From Pseudoscleropodium purum (Eukaryota > Streptophyta > Bryopsida > Hypnales > Brachytheciaceae), in assembly GCA_963969395.1 (NCBI GenBank), contig OZ017797.1, positions 18,042,001-18,106,000 of the forward strand: DNA of 64,000 nt, given 5' to 3'. Below, piece by piece: positions 22,301 through 34,662 of the stretch (within the stretch, counting starts at the first letter, position 1; each line of letters opens with the position of its first letter). The notes beneath the pieces are model-generated. The model ran no database searches and was not told the DNA's origin. It saw only the letters and a list, made by a program, of their open reading frames with translations. The position numbers and the translations under genes are program-made.

Positions 22301-22621
22301 TATCATTGAAAAGCTCTCAACAAGGGAGGATACATGGGCTTTGTTTTGTAGCATTTGGACCTATGACATGAAAGTTATTGAATTTTGAAGTTTTCATGAA
22401 CTAGAAAATTAGAAAATTACTTTTACTTTATTTTTGACCGTGGCAACAGTACGGGGCACACTATTTGAAGTTGAAATGCGCTGGTACTTTGAAGGGAGAA
22501 TGCAGGGGCCTGGACTGGCGATGGACTAAGAACGGTATCCATCACAATTTCGGATCGGAGGGAGACCGAAGCAGGCACGGAACCAGGTTCGGCTCAGGCA
22601 CGGGTAGTAGAGGTTCGGGAA
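19395..22621. other. AT-rich intergenic DNA
   Basis: More than 3 kb is without a supported gene. Open frames (for example 21398-21673 minus and 21801-22049 plus) are short, low-complexity and without domains. There are many A- and T-runs, and a small (CAATGT)n-like run at 21409-21426. I see no clear TIR element here. Confidence 0.45.
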
Positions 22622-22631
22622 TTAGGGTTTT
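22622..22631 (-). promoter_or_regulatory. Telo-box (AAACCCTAA) of the L13a promoter
   Basis: The plus strand reads TTAGGGTTTT, the reverse complement of the telo-box, 112 bp upstream of the L13a start codon. In plants this motif is typical of promoters of ribosomal and other translation genes. The position fits, but no test of function is possible here. Confidence 0.55.
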
Positions 22632-22742
22632 CGGGACGTTCAAGGGGGCGGCTGCCGTCCTATGTTCCCCCTTTTGCTGTGCGGAGCTCCGTCGCCCTGC
22701 TCGCAGCTCTCGCCGTGCGTCGCAGCTCCGCCACCAGCAGTC

Positions 22743-24573
22743 ATGGTGTCCGGTTCAGGCCTCTGCGCCAGGGCCGTCGTGGTCGACGCCCGCCACCACA
22801 TGCTCGGCCGCTTGGCTTCCATCATCGCCAAGGAGCTTCTCAATGGCCAGCAAGTGGTACGTGTGTGATTCTCTTCTCGTGTTTTTGTCCTTGCGTTTGA
22901 AGCCGTAAATTCAATTTAATGTCGTCGAATGTTTGTTTCGAATCAGGTTGTGGTTCGTTGCGAGGAGATCTGCTTATCCGGGGGCCTCGTGAGGCAGAAG
23001 ATGAAATACTTGAGGTTCTTGAGGAAGAGAATGAACACCAAGCCTAGCAAGGGACCCATCCATTTCCGCGCTCCTGCTCGCATCTTGTGGAGGACCATCC
23101 GTGGGTAAGCTTAGGAATCTTTTCTTGTATTTGGCAATTAGGTAAGGTTTGGGGGGTTGTGATCGTGGTTTTGTGGAGCTAGGGTTTTGTAAGAGATCGG
23201 CTTTTAGGGTTTTAAGCACTTCTCAGCCACATTCTTTTCACTCATGGGGCATGCTCTTTCTAATCTGAAATTTAGGTTTAGGGTAGATTGTTGATGTGCC
23301 CGATGGATATCTGAGGTATCAGGACATGTCGAACAGCTGTTGTTTCTCGGAGTTTACCATCGGAAGTATGTGAGCGGGACTCGAACGTGTTTAGTAATTG
23401 AGGCCGCCCGTTGGCGTTGGCGTTGACGTTAGACCTTGGTGCAAAGTTAGGGTTTGATGGATTTCATACCAGTCATTGAATTATGTCGAAAGGAGTTGCA
23501 TTCACCGGTCGAGCTGTCTGCTTGTGGTGGGATAATACTGTTTTGGGGGTGTATAATACGCACATTTAATGTAACGTCTTACGGCGATCTCAATCGGTGC
23601 AGTCGTTAACAAGGTTATCCACCGTTTGCTGTTATAAACCGACCTGATATTACGCGGGCATTTCATCTTGTACTAGAGAATAATGCGTCATGCTTTCAAG
23701 CAACCCCCCCGCCTAGTGTCTTAAGAGTCCTCATTGTGTAGTGCGGTTTTGTTTCAGAATGATCCCACACAAGACCAAGAGGGGAGCCGCTGCTCTTGAG
23801 CGTTTGAAGGCGTTCGAAGGCGTCCCAACTCCTTACGACAAGATGAAGAGAATGGTTATTCCAGATGCTCTCAAGTGAGTCACCGGGGAAGCTATTTGCA
23901 CCACTCCAAAATGTATTTGGTGCAGAGTGATTTGTGTATTAGGATGTCCTCTTTCCTTATATTAGGTCATCTCTTGCAGGAATTATGTATATGACTCTAA
24001 CTGAATTCTCTTTGTGTGATTACTATCTGTTTCAAAGAATTTAATGCCATGTGGTAAAATGATTCTTTTCTTTTTTTAATCACCGATTTCCTCTTCAGGG
24101 TATTGAGGCTGCAACCCGGACATAAGTTCTGTTTGTTGGGTCGTCTGTCCGAGGAGGTTGGATGGCACCATTACGACACCATCAAGGTGCGTTTTGTTTA
24201 TTCTTTGTTGTAAGCTCCTGGCAGGCATCAGTTCTGACCTCGGTCCAGATATTTGACGAATGCCACCTGCTTCTATTTTGGATACTGTGTAATTTCTTCG
24301 GATAGATGAAGCTTGATCCATCACGGTTTAGAACATTTTTCTAAATGTCGTTTTGATGCTAGAATATTTTTTACTTTGTTACACTTGTCAAGCCGTCTGT
24401 TAATGGTTTCTTCTGGTCTGCAGGAGTTGGAGGAGAAGAGGAAGGCCAAGTCCAAGGTCTTTTACGAGCGCAAGAAGCAGCTCATTCAGCTCCGTCTCAA
24501 GGCCACGAAACGTGTCGAGGAGCAGCTCAGCTCTCTGCAAGAAACTTTGGCACCCATCAGTTACACTTCTTAG
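22743..24573 (+). CDS. RPL13A: 60S ribosomal protein L13a (uL13)
   Basis: Five exons (22743-22856, 22947-23104, 23758-23874, 24099-24186, 24424-24573) join in frame to 208 residues, the usual length of eukaryotic L13a. The protein is a structural component of the large cytosolic ribosomal subunit. Recognisable family stretches in order are [99 protein letters not shown] and a basic C-terminal helix. All introns have GT-AG ends, and donors follow the plant consensus. The start ATG is the only one giving the family N-terminus. Exons are markedly GC-richer than introns and flanks. Confidence 0.96.
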
Positions 24574-27104
24574 ATTTCTGCATAATGAATTTTGTTTTAA
24601 TGCCCATGCTTCTTTGTGGCTAGCAGTTCACATGGATGCGGTTTTGATGGAAATATGATTGACGGGTTGCAGTCCTTCGTTCAAAATTTCTACGGATGTA
24701 TGGATACTCAGCTTTTGTGTCTTGTACTTTCCAGATTTATGATAGCGTGACTTTTGAGACTATGTCAATGGAAGTGTGTAGTAGCCCAATTTTTTTTCAC
24801 TTCTCTTCGCACCATATAGAAATTTGAATTAGTCAGCGCTGACTGCAAACACTTGTCAAGTTTGTTAAGGAATATGGTGCTGACATGAATCTTGACATGA
24901 ACTGAAGATTTGGTGTTCGTGTTCCTCATCTTCGAGGATTAAAACAATCTAATGGCTCCTTCCCACACGGTTTTATAGGTGGTCCTTGGCACCTGCTTTG
25001 TGCTTCACGGGACATGGTTCACTGATTCGTCAAGCTTAATTAACGCCAGACTGGGGTTTTCGCTTTGCGTTGCCGACGTCTTAGTAGTTTATTTCGGAAT
25101 TCCTCAGTAGTGTTAAGAAATAGAAACCTCATGTTTGCAGAACCGGTCTTTCTTATCGTTGCTATTTCAGGAATAGAATGTAACACCTCGGCCCGAACCC
25201 TAAACCCTAAGGCCACAGTGCTCATTGACGTACGCATTTTGACTCGAGCTTCACCACCGCTATTTTATTTACGTCGTTTCGTTAGTATTGTATTTGGGTT
25301 TCTTTACCACACAAATTGTACTCGGTTTAATTTTGCACACGTTTTTTACTAACATGATTCACGTTATCTTTAAGGATCCTTTGACATTGCTTCTGTTTGG
25401 ATTATTATGGAATGAAACAGTATGTTACCTGAAAGTGACCCCGTCCGTATTGTGTTTTTTACCTAAACACATTAAGGAGCTCTTTTACCTCCACATTATG
25501 GAGTACTTTTCATCTTAAACATCTTCAGGAAGTGTAGCCAACACAACCAATTGGATACAACACTTCGGAATAAATATGAGTTACATTTACGTACATTAAC
25601 CTCTGTATGCCCAAGGTCTGTATTGAGCTTCTTGGAATTTGCTGTAAATTGAACTCTGATTGTATCAATTTTTTTTAATTATAGCTGTACAAATTCAAAC
25701 TGGACATGCTAGAGATCTCATAGGAAAAGATAACACAACAATATCACTTAATCACTTATGGAGTGAAAGATTATAATGTTTGACCATGTGGATGATAAAA
25801 TTGCAAAAGTGATGTGAAATCTTTGAATCCTCTTTTCACAAGTCAAATCTAAAAAGTTGGTGACCAAAAAAGTATTAGGTTAACCCCTAAATGCCTCAAT
25901 CCTTTTTTGATTTTTTGCTCATTTTTGCTTATATCTTTGTCATAATGGAAGGTTTTTTCTTCGAGATTCAAGAATTAGATTGGATGAATGAAAAGTTTGT
26001 TAGACAGTACAACGCCTAGAAGCGCTGTGTTCTTCATCCCAAATATGGACATCAGAGTGCTTCACAGTTAAAGGACCTAACATGTATAACCCCAATTAAT
26101 ATATGGCTTCTTAAAATCTACTCTACAATTTTTTATAATAATATTATTATTACAATATGTATTCAATAGTAATAAAATATTCTATATGTAAGATATGTAA
26201 GTATAGTAGCAATAGAATATTGTGATACTTTATATATATGTAATACTTTTATTACTATGTAAAACATATGTCACTTTTTGCATCAATAATTACAACTAAG
26301 TATTCTTGAATTTTTCTTTTTATCAGTCAATAACATAATATTGTTTACCAATGACATAGAGGCCCTTTATCATCTTTGAAAAGAGGACCCCTATAGTAAA
26401 CAAAATGGTCTTATTTGGATGGTTTTTTATTCAAGTTCAATCCTTGAATTAATTTATATGTCCCTCTTGAGCATCTAAAAAGGCATAATACCTTCCCAAC
26501 ATCGAGAAGAGCATTGCACAGTTATACAATGTTATTGATAAGAAAAGTAAAAAAAAATACATTAACCAAAATATTATGTGACTTTTTATATCTTTGTCTT
26601 TAAAATTAAATTTAAAAAAAAGCTTGGTCATTATCTCTAACATTGATGTAAACTTGGAAATACCCAAAATGTGAGGCAATGTGTAAAATTGATAGTTTTG
26701 TGTCAATTGAAGGCACTAGTGAAATATTGAAAGGTGTCCTTGACATCCATGTAAACTTATAAAATCTCCCAAATTTTAGGAAATTTGTGAAAAATAGATT
26801 TTTTGTCAGTTGATGGCATTACACCGAATTGGTTATAAGATATGGTTGAATAATTAGTCATCGAATAAATTGTTATGATCTACATTAAAATTCACTAACT
26901 AGATAATTAGGGTGTCACTTGTATAATATTAACATATTTTTATAATATAATAATAAAACAATATAAATATATTATATGATAAAATAATAAAATAATATAA
27001 TTTATAATATTGCACTATTCTAATTAATAAACTTCATCCAAAAATTGATGAATCTTATATACTTTGGGGATGTTTTTAACAATGTCACCCAAATTTTAAT
27101 GATG
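24574..27104. other. Intergenic DNA, no gene seen
   Basis: This holds the L13a 3' region, then AT-rich sequence. ACCCTAAACCCTAA-like telomeric motifs occur near 25197-25210 next to TGTAACACCTCGGCCCG, which resembles the start of some plant LTRs, but no matching second LTR or retroelement frame was found. Long T/A tracts occur at 26100-26260 and 26930-27010. Confidence 0.4.
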
Positions 27105-27300
27105 CTAGTGTGTAAGCATGAAAACACAAGCATGTGAGCCTTGAACATATCCACAAGTATTGAAGGTACTTATATCATAAACACCTATAATTTAGGTATC
27201 TATAACATACTTACACTATAATCATAGAAAGTTTTTATAATATAAACTCCTATAGCATAGGTGTATAGTCTTCCAAGCTCATGGGCTCACTTTCCTAGCC
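27105..27300. repeat. Second copy of the MULE-like MITE family
   Basis: The left part (GATGCTAGTGTGTAAGCAT, from 27105) and the right part (AAGCTCATGGGCTCAC, ending near 27294) match the terminal regions of the element at 46492-46743. The interior shares ACACCTATAATTTAGGT and CATAGGTGTATAG blocks. The ends are eroded and no target duplication could be assigned. Confidence 0.5.
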
Positions 27301-27691
27301 GTCTCATATAATAGTAACCCTCTCCAAACTTTACTTCTATGTTTTACTTTTTTCTAGTGTAATAGTAACCAACATCCAAAATCAATGCAATTTTGGTAAA
27401 GTTTTAGTGAAAATTAGCCAAAATTTCACTTTAATCCTTAAAAAGAATGAACTAGTCACCATGGAAATCATTTACTTTGGTATTGTATAAATTGTTGGCT
27501 TCAAAAAAAATGCAAAAACACTCGTTGACGGGGTGACCAAAAGAAACATGTTCCATCGCTCCAAATCGATTGATGTCTAACATAGTAATGAATTTGCAAA
27601 AAGGACAACAATTCACACAATTGGGGATTATTCTTCAATGACTCGATCAATTCAACCGCTTGAGTAGTTTTGGAATATAATTGCTTCAATG

Positions 27692-27969
27692 TAAGGTGGG
27701 TACTCCCCAAACTGCCTCTTTTTGCTATTGAGCCTATTTGTTATTCTTAAGCTGGTCAGATTTTTCATATGTTCTTGTTGGCAAGTAAAAGGAGGTTCTA
27801 ACACACTAGAGAACGTGGCATTTGGATACTGTATGCAAAAGTTATTAAAAAAAAAAACTTTGGTTCTAAAAGTGTTTCTTCCACATAGGTACAGAATTGA
27901 CTTTGGAGATGTACACACAATGTAGATGGCAGTTTAAGGTCAGTGGCACATTTGGATGTACCTACCTTA
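27692..27969. mobile_element. 278-bp MITE with TAAGGTGGGTAC termini (copy 1)
   Basis: It begins TAAGGTGGGTACTCCC and ends with the inverted form, GTACCTACCTTA. The body is clearly homologous to 59351-59648, sharing for example CAAACTGCC, TTGTTGGCAAG, AAAGGAGGTT and ATTTGGATACT-TATGCAAAAGTT. The outermost TA on each side is compatible with a Tc1/mariner (Stowaway-like) target. Open frames on it are short and not conserved between copies. Confidence 0.65.
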
Positions 27970-28741
27970 ACCCCTCATGCAGGTTGGCAAGAAAGGTATG
28001 GGATATGTACAAAAGGAGAAAATTGATACATTGGGGCAGAAGTTCGGCCCAGAGTGTCGTACGAAGTTGAGAATTTTGCACAACATACACTATACACAAA
28101 GGGTGAAGTCTTGAAATTTTGACAATGTTCGGAGGTGGGAGGGTAATACAATAATTGTTGGTATAAACTCAGTGGTTCAGGCCATGAATCTGTGGGAGTA
28201 TGGGTATAAGAGAGCCAGCTTGGGTATTTAGTACTTGGGCAAGTCGTTTTTTGTACAATATAGGAAGTTGCCGTGCATGGCAGTCCATATTTGGCATGCA
28301 AGGATTGCAATGGAATCCAGTTTCCCAGTCACAAAAGGGGAGCTTCAACAGGTCTCCTTAATAAGCGTACATGAAGGACAAACTGTGCTGTCGGGAGAAT
28401 GGGCCAATTGGGACTCGGTTTAGCTTTGAAATGATGCAAATATTCGTCACAAACGCGCATGTGTCAATGTCCCTATTGCGCCACACAAGTACCCAACTGC
28501 CAGACCACCTGCTGGGCCAGTTCCACATAATGCGGAGGAAATACGTATCGCGCCCACCGTCCTGCTACGTTGAAGTCCTGATATTTTGCCTTTGTATGAG
28601 GCTAAATACAGCAAAATGCACCTAAAACCAAGCTAGCATTCTTCATTTTGACCCCCAATTTTTTTTTCTTTCATCCTTGAAATTCTCCAGCACTGTGCTC
28701 CCAATATTGTAGTTCTAATACATCACAGTGGGAGCCCAATA
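27970..28741. other. Intergenic DNA between two MITEs
   Basis: No supported gene. A 111-codon minus frame (27975-28310) overlaps plus-strand frames and has no recognisable domain. Base composition is more balanced than nearby AT-rich DNA. Confidence 0.35.
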
Positions 28742-29294
28742 GGTAAGGTAAACCTGCCTATGACAGGCAGAATGGCTGATCTGTCCTATTGCCATTGACA
28801 AAAAAAATCTGATTTTTTTTTGTACAAAGACAAATGTGAGAAATGAAGGAAGAAACTAGAATTTTATTTTTTCGACAAAATATGTATTTTTTGTGAATTT
28901 TCGAAGTTTGCTGTCCAGTTTGCCCAAAAAAGTCTGTAGACTATCCCAAATCAGCAGAAAAGTGTTTCCATGATGGTCATCTTACCACCCAAAGCAGTCA
29001 TAACATTCTTTAACATGGTTACAAGATTTCCTAACATGGATATGACATAAAGAAATTAAAAAATAACTTTTTACTAACAGTTTACACTAGAAAGGTGTCA
29101 ATGTTCTATCACAGTTATTAATAACTCCATAACCATATTCCAAGGCTTTGATGACAACTAAAAATCAACCTAATGTAGTCTTAATTCTATTTTTAAGAAA
29201 AAGTTTCTCATGGGTTGATGGAAGACTGTAATGGGGGAGTTCCCTAGGTGCCTGTCATGGGTGATTTGCCTGTCATAGGCATGTTTACCTTACC
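28742..29294. mobile_element. 553-bp TIR element with GGTAAGGTAAAC termini
   Basis: The first 28 bases (28742-28769, GGTAAGGTAAACCTGCCTAT onward) are repeated inverted at 29267-29294 with one mismatch. The TIRs contain TGACAGGCA / TGCCTGTCA. The interior has no open frame of interest and several T-rich runs, so it is a non-autonomous element. Extending the ends by a base or two gives TAGG on both sides, so a TA duplication is possible but unproven. Confidence 0.7.
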
Positions 29295-32200
29295 CTAAAC
29301 TCACTGAATTCCTGAACCGTAGGCCAGAACAGGCCGGTTACTGCAAAAAGGGTTAAGTCTCAACAAGTCATGGGAATCAATGCAAGAAGCTTTTGATTTA
29401 CTCCAAGTCACACATTAATTCCCATCTTGCAGATGAAAGGATTTCCACTCTCATACATAGTAAGCTTAGAATTTACACTTGCGCTCCGAATTTCTGTGCA
29501 ATTTCAGATGGCAGAATTCAAGTAAGGTGCAAAAATTATTTAGGCAACCCAAAAAACAATATTTTAAAATTGGACAATTTTATAATTTAACTCAAATAAG
29601 TTAGACATTCATTCAAGTTATTCTTATGTATCAATTTTAGATGGTTGCTACTCCTTTTATCTAAGGCAACTGTATTTATCTAAACCCTTGTTTTGACCTC
29701 CAAGTTCTAAACTCTCTACCTTATATGTTACAATTTAGGATGATTGCATTTGAAAGATATGCTTTGTTACTTTGTGAGAGAATGTGCTTTAAGAACAATC
29801 AAAATGGTGAAGCAAAAAACTTTACAATCATAAAGGTTTATATCGCTAACAAAAAAAATAGATGCTACAAGATTGTGTGGAGCAAGTTGAATTTTTATGA
29901 ATTAGGCAATCCTCTAATATATATACATATTATTTTGAACAAACTAGATCAATAATTTTTCAAAAACTTAGGCATCTTTTTAATTATTTATTTTTTGACC
30001 AAGTTGCTAAAAAGCTACAGAACGTCACTCTCAATTATCATTTGAATGCAAATGTGATAACAATTGATATGGGATATACGATTATAATATACACATATGG
30101 AAAAAAAAATTCAGATTTTTTAAGCATGTTTGTATAATTTGATATGGAACACTTTATGAGTATTTTTTTTTCACTTATATTCAAAAATTCATAGTAATTT
30201 CAAATTTTCAACAAAAAAAACTTGAAATTTTGATGACTTACAACAGATAAGCACTTCCATCTCAAAAAACAAATACAAAAACTTTCAACCACATATAGTT
30301 GCGAAATGGAAGAGTGCAAAGAAAGAAACTTTGCAGTGATGTTTGAGAATTAAAGTGGTCATAGGCTAGTACTCTTTCAAAGTTAAGGTAGATTGCATTT
30401 GCAAAATCTTCTTTCTATCCTCATTCTATATTGTCAATTGATTTTCTTTTCCAAAAAAATTAAATCCAAATCAATCTATGAAGTCCCAAAATGATTTTGC
30501 TAAGGTACATATACCAGATAGAATTTATTTGTTTATTTATTTACACAAATGAAACAAAATTTCCTTGGAAGAGTAATAAACATACACACTAACCACAGGT
30601 GGTCTAGTGCGAGAGATAGAATTTAGAATTGTGTGCTTTACTCCTATCAATGGTGTACAGATTTGCTTTCTTGACCAGAAAGATGGGATTTCCTCTCTGC
30701 AGTTTTAGGTGCTTCTTCTTTGCCTCGTCCTTTGTAAGTTGTTCCAAGTTTTGTCTTAATCAACCACATGATCATCTAAATAGGGGATTTTTTTAACATA
30801 ATTTTCTTCAACAATTCTTACTTGTCAATTGTCACATGTTTTACTGAAACTTGTGACAACTGAGAATTAATTGTGCAGCAACATTGACAAACTCGTTGCA
30901 CAGAGAGGACGAACGTTTTTCTACTACTAAATACTTGCTTAGCGTAATACAGGATTCAATGTAGATTTCAATTTGGAAACAAGAAGATATATTTAGTTGC
31001 TGTTGTACTGTACAGCAGAAACACCAATTCATGGTGGTGTTGATATGGATGAATCAATATAAATCTGAAAAGCCTTTTGTGTTCTGAAGATTGTTCATGA
31101 AGATACATCCCATTGATTTCCAGATGATGATTTGTAGTTCAGGCTATTCCTCGTCCATGAGAATCTCGCCTTCTTCCTGGCCTTGTTCTTCTTGTACTTG
31201 TTTCCTTTGGGCTTTTTCTTCTTGCCTCCTCACAAATGCTCACATGTGTAAAGTGAGGTTCCTGCGGTATTTGAAACCTCAAGTTTTGGAACTTAGAGGC
31301 CACCACTCACACTTGATCATCTTCATGTTTTGTGAGATTGTAAAAAAGCTTGCACATCTTGTGCAAGCAAAAATGGTGCATGCAACACGTGAGGCTCTTC
31401 CCTTCCACAACTCCATGCTTCATCAAGTGTTGAAGCACATGGAAGCCCTTGCAGAGGATGGCCGTCATTAGATGGTTGGATTGGAATTTCCAAATCATGG
31501 TCATGAAAATGTGGAGGCCTGTGATGTACAATTTAGGCATGAAGACTTGGTGGACGGTGGGTCTATTGTTGGTCTTGAGAACGGCCTGGTCAAGAGGATG
31601 GAGAGGTGGCAATTGCTTTCCAAACCTAAGGCTCCTGCAAAAAGCTTGAGAAAAGCTTTGGATATGTTTTCCCCCTTGTTGAGGCCCCCTTCTTGATCCA
31701 AGAGTGCATTGAGCTCCATGGCTTGATTTAGAGAGGAAAGCAAAAAGAATGACCAGAAAGAATTGAAACCAAAAGAAATGATCACAAGGAGTTGAAGTAA
31801 AAAAGTGAAATGAGGAAGAAATAGAGAAGAATAGAGCTTGGAAAGTCAAGCAAGTGAAAGTAAGAGCCAAGAAGATGAGAGCTTTGAGAAGAAGGGGAGT
31901 CCTCAAGTAATTATACTTTCTAACAAGGTGGCTTAGTGCCCAATCAATCAATGACAAAGTAAAAGTAGAGGTAATTATTGGTTAGCCATTTTGAACCAAT
32001 GATCTAATTCAATGTAAAAATAATTAGGCAGCATTTTGATCCAAGCATAATTTATGCAAAAGTAACATCTAGCAAATATTAATGAAATATTTTGAACTAG
32101 TCATGGTTAAATTAAAAGTAATGGCAAACTATTGGTTAAATGCTTTCAACAATACAGCTTGATCTGAGACAATCGTTGGAATGTTGTAACATGCCCTATT

Positions 32201-32649
32201 GAGGCTGAGCGCGGCCTTTCAGCTGGTCCTGCCTAGTTTTCAACGGTGTCTCGCTCTCGCTTTGTTTAGCATGGGAGCTCGACACCCCAATGATTGTGTT
32301 CACGACGAAGTTGAGTGAGAGTTTGACGTACAACCATTTGCTAGCACTACAACTTGTGCTCAGTCAATTGCATGTTGGAGTTATGCAATACACATTGTTG
32401 AAGCTGCAACCAATATCTGGGTCTCTACAAGGATTGAGTCGATTGCTAGGTTATGAGAAAGCTAGTACTACAACAATTGAAAATTGTGAAACGTCTCGTC
32501 AATCACTCTTGTGCCTCATGATCTGTCTCTTCTACAAACCGCTCAATCAGTCTTAAAAACGTTGATACTTTGCTCAGAATCAACAATAGGATGGAAAATG
32601 GAGAATGGCTGAAAAATAGCCATGACATCATTTAGGGGTTTAGGAGTTA
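29295..32649. other. Intergenic DNA, no supported gene
   Basis: The largest frame (31307-31957, minus, 216 codons) is rich in Phe, His and Leu without a recognisable domain, and two plus-strand frames cover the same DNA, so I do not call it. The stretch 30600-32560 is more GC-balanced than 29590-30560 and could hide a degraded gene, but nothing is identifiable. Confidence 0.35.
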
Positions 32650-32863
32650 TTAACCCTTGAACACCGAGGCGGACATTTTGTGTCCAATGGATGACAAGGA
32701 ATCAAACTGAATAGGACAGAAGTGCAACTATTCATTCTCAAATTTTGTTTTGGAAAGGGCAGATCTTCCATAATAGTTTGACTTGCAATAACTATTTTTA
32801 CAATTTTGGAGGCTAGTGAAAAGGATGATTTTGAGGGTCACCCCTTCGGCATTCCAGGGTTAA
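32650..32863. mobile_element. piggyBac-like MITE (TTAA copies family, copy 1)
   Basis: TTAA at both ends (32650-32653, 32860-32863) flanks a 206-bp body that starts CCCTTGAACACCGA and ends, in inverted form, CCCTGGAATGCCGA. A TTAA target and CCC termini are the pattern of piggyBac transposons. Homologous blocks (GGACATTTTGTGT, GTGCAACTATTCAT, AAAAGGATGATTTT) recur at 34663-35151, 35281-35516, 49822-50068 and 57666-57915. It abuts the C2-protein gene, whose stop codon lies in this TTAA. Confidence 0.65.
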
Positions 32864-33921
32864 ATGAAAACTCCCATGGCAAGAACCCCCATACTTCCGT
32901 TCCTTCGGGAGTCGTTGATCCCTCTCCAAACTGCCTTGGGCTTCTCCACACACGCGTGCTGGTAATACACGGAAACCTCTCCTCCTTCGGTCTCCGCCTT
33001 TCGAATCACGGATGGCGCTGGGGATTTCTCTTCGAAACTCTGAAAATCCCGAGGCACGAACTCGTCTCCCTCCAGCTGCTCATCATGACCACGGTATACG
33101 TCAGGAAATATCTATTTAATTGCCAATTCTCAGCTCAAATGTCTCCAGAAATTTGCACTTGTGTAAGCAATCGAAACCCTAAACGACTTCCGGATCGGAA
33201 AACTTGCCCAATCCAAATGTCCAACAATTGACCAACATTTGCACTTGTCCGAGCATTTAATCGCTTCTGCGATCTGAAATTTTCCAATTCGCGGTTCAAA
33301 TGTCCAACAATTGTCCCCAAATTGATTCCTCCCCAAGCAATCTAAACCCCAACCGATTCCGCAAATTGAAAGTTCCCAGATGTGGTCGGATTTCAGTTTC
33401 CTTACCTCGATTGGCAATCCCTTGTAGTTGATGACAGTCCCCACTTCCCTGTCCGCAATTCGATTCGCAGCCTCTCTCCCTACCCTCACTTGAATGTCCA
33501 CACTCCCAATCACCTTCTCTATCTGGTAACTCCCGGTCCGCAACTTCCGAATGTCCAACGTCACGCGCTTCGGCTCACTCCAAGACGACTCCCCGGACGA
33601 GCTCCCCCACACCAGATTCGATTTCAACTCGGAGAGCAACACATCGGCGTTCGCCACCACCTTCACTTGGTGGAAAATCTCGATGATGAGCTTGGCTTTG
33701 GCCGCAGTCCCGAACAGAGACTCTCTGCATAGCATCCGAATCGCGGAGTTCCAGGAGATGTTTTTCCCCGTGGGATCGTGGTTTGCAATATGTGTGGGAG
33801 CCTTGGAGTGCGAGTCGATCCACACGACAGCGTAAGAGGGTCTGGTCTTGCCAAAGCCGTGACGCCGCTTCAAATTCGTCGCGGACAAGACGGTGATCTC
33901 AAGTTCTCGTTGCATTCCCAT
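32860..33921 (-). CDS. C2-domain protein (SRC2-like), two exons
   Basis: Exon 1 is 33921-33406 and exon 2 is 33075-32860. The donor CGAG|GTAAGG and acceptor GAGCAG|CTGGAG join in phase 0 to give 243 residues. An N-terminal C2 domain spans about residues 3-130: QRELEITVLSATNLKRR, then SYAVVWIDSHSKAPT, then NPxW-like SWNSAIRM and AKLIIEIFHQ. The layout is that of plant SRC2/BAP-type C2 proteins that bind membranes. The calcium-ligand aspartates expected in loop 1 are not obvious, so binding may be calcium-independent. Exon 2 encodes a polar tail ending MGVLAMGVFI. The stop codon is contributed by the TTAA end of an adjacent MITE, so the original C-terminus may have been different. ATG 33921 or 33915 could be used; 33939 is also in frame. 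Confidence 0.7.
33126..33380. repeat. About three tandem ~80-bp units in the C2-gene intron
   Basis: Units begin near 33130, 33214 and 33295 with TCAAATGTCYMCAR-type sequence (CAAATGTCCAACAATTG in units 2 and 3) and contain AAGCAATC-AAACCC and TTTGCACTTGT blocks. They lie in the single intron, and the first unit includes AAACCCTAA near 33175. A minus-strand frame reads through them, but a consensus donor at 33405 makes them intronic. Confidence 0.6.
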
Positions 33922-34662
33922 CGCACAATCCGATTTCAATCGACTGCTGTGATTTAGAAAACTTTGTTCCTGTCAATTCAACCTCTTGCAATTTCCTTCA
34001 ATGAAACCTGCAGCAAATTTCTTCAAATCTAGTGGAAATTTTTTCGACCTCTTCGCAAACGTCTTCAAACTTTTCCAAACTTCTTCAAACCGGTTGCGCT
34101 GACTCGGTTCTCGAGTAGCAATTTGCTCCGAAATGAATTGCTCTCGAGCATTCACAGTAAGTGTCAATGGAGTTGTTGCCAATGCAAGAGCTGGGGACCC
34201 AATTAACATGTGATCGCCGGGAGAAGCTCGAGTTGTTGCTGGTGCTTGAAAGTGGGTTTGAACTGAAGAATTTTGCTGTGAGAGTCTCGGCGATGGCGGT
34301 TAAGTATCACAGTGCAAGCGGAGGATCAGTACATCACAGCAATGCGCGTCGGAAATTCAGTCTTCACAGTCGCAGTCAGGAACAGTCGGGTTGACTGCCG
34401 ACCAAGTGGATTCAGTAGAATGTCGTCGTCTTGCGACGTGGATTTAAAATTTCAAAATTTGGGGGGAGCACCCATGGAGCTGCATTTCAGGCGACGGCAA
34501 AAACAGCAACACTTGCTGGGCAGTTTCCGGCGTGGACTGGTTTGCTGTAGACTTTGAGGATGCAGTGTCAGAGGAGACATTTGAGCCAAAATAGCCCATA
34601 TTCATAGTTTTCTATTGAGAATCTGTTTTTTTTAATATATTTTTTTCAAGTACATTTGCTTT
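33922..34662. other. Upstream region of the C2-protein gene
   Basis: No separate gene is supported. Open frames at 33973-34209 (minus) and 34161-34557 (plus) are short and overlap. The interval presumably includes the C2-gene promoter and leader; a CTTCAAAC/TTCTTCAAA repeat occurs at 34018-34098. Confidence 0.4.

Noticed and set aside
25180..25220. Possible LTR start (TGTAACACCTCGGCCCG)
   Set aside because: No second LTR, primer-binding site or retroelement frame nearby.
31307..31957. 216-codon minus-strand frame
   Set aside because: Phe/His/Leu-rich, no recognisable domain, and plus-strand frames cover the same bases.
32290..32556. 88-codon plus-strand frame
   Set aside because: No domain or splice partners; probably chance.
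33135..33405. Reading the C2-gene frame straight through 33405
   Set aside because: A consensus donor at 33405, the tandem repeats beyond it and an in-frame second exon make this an intron.
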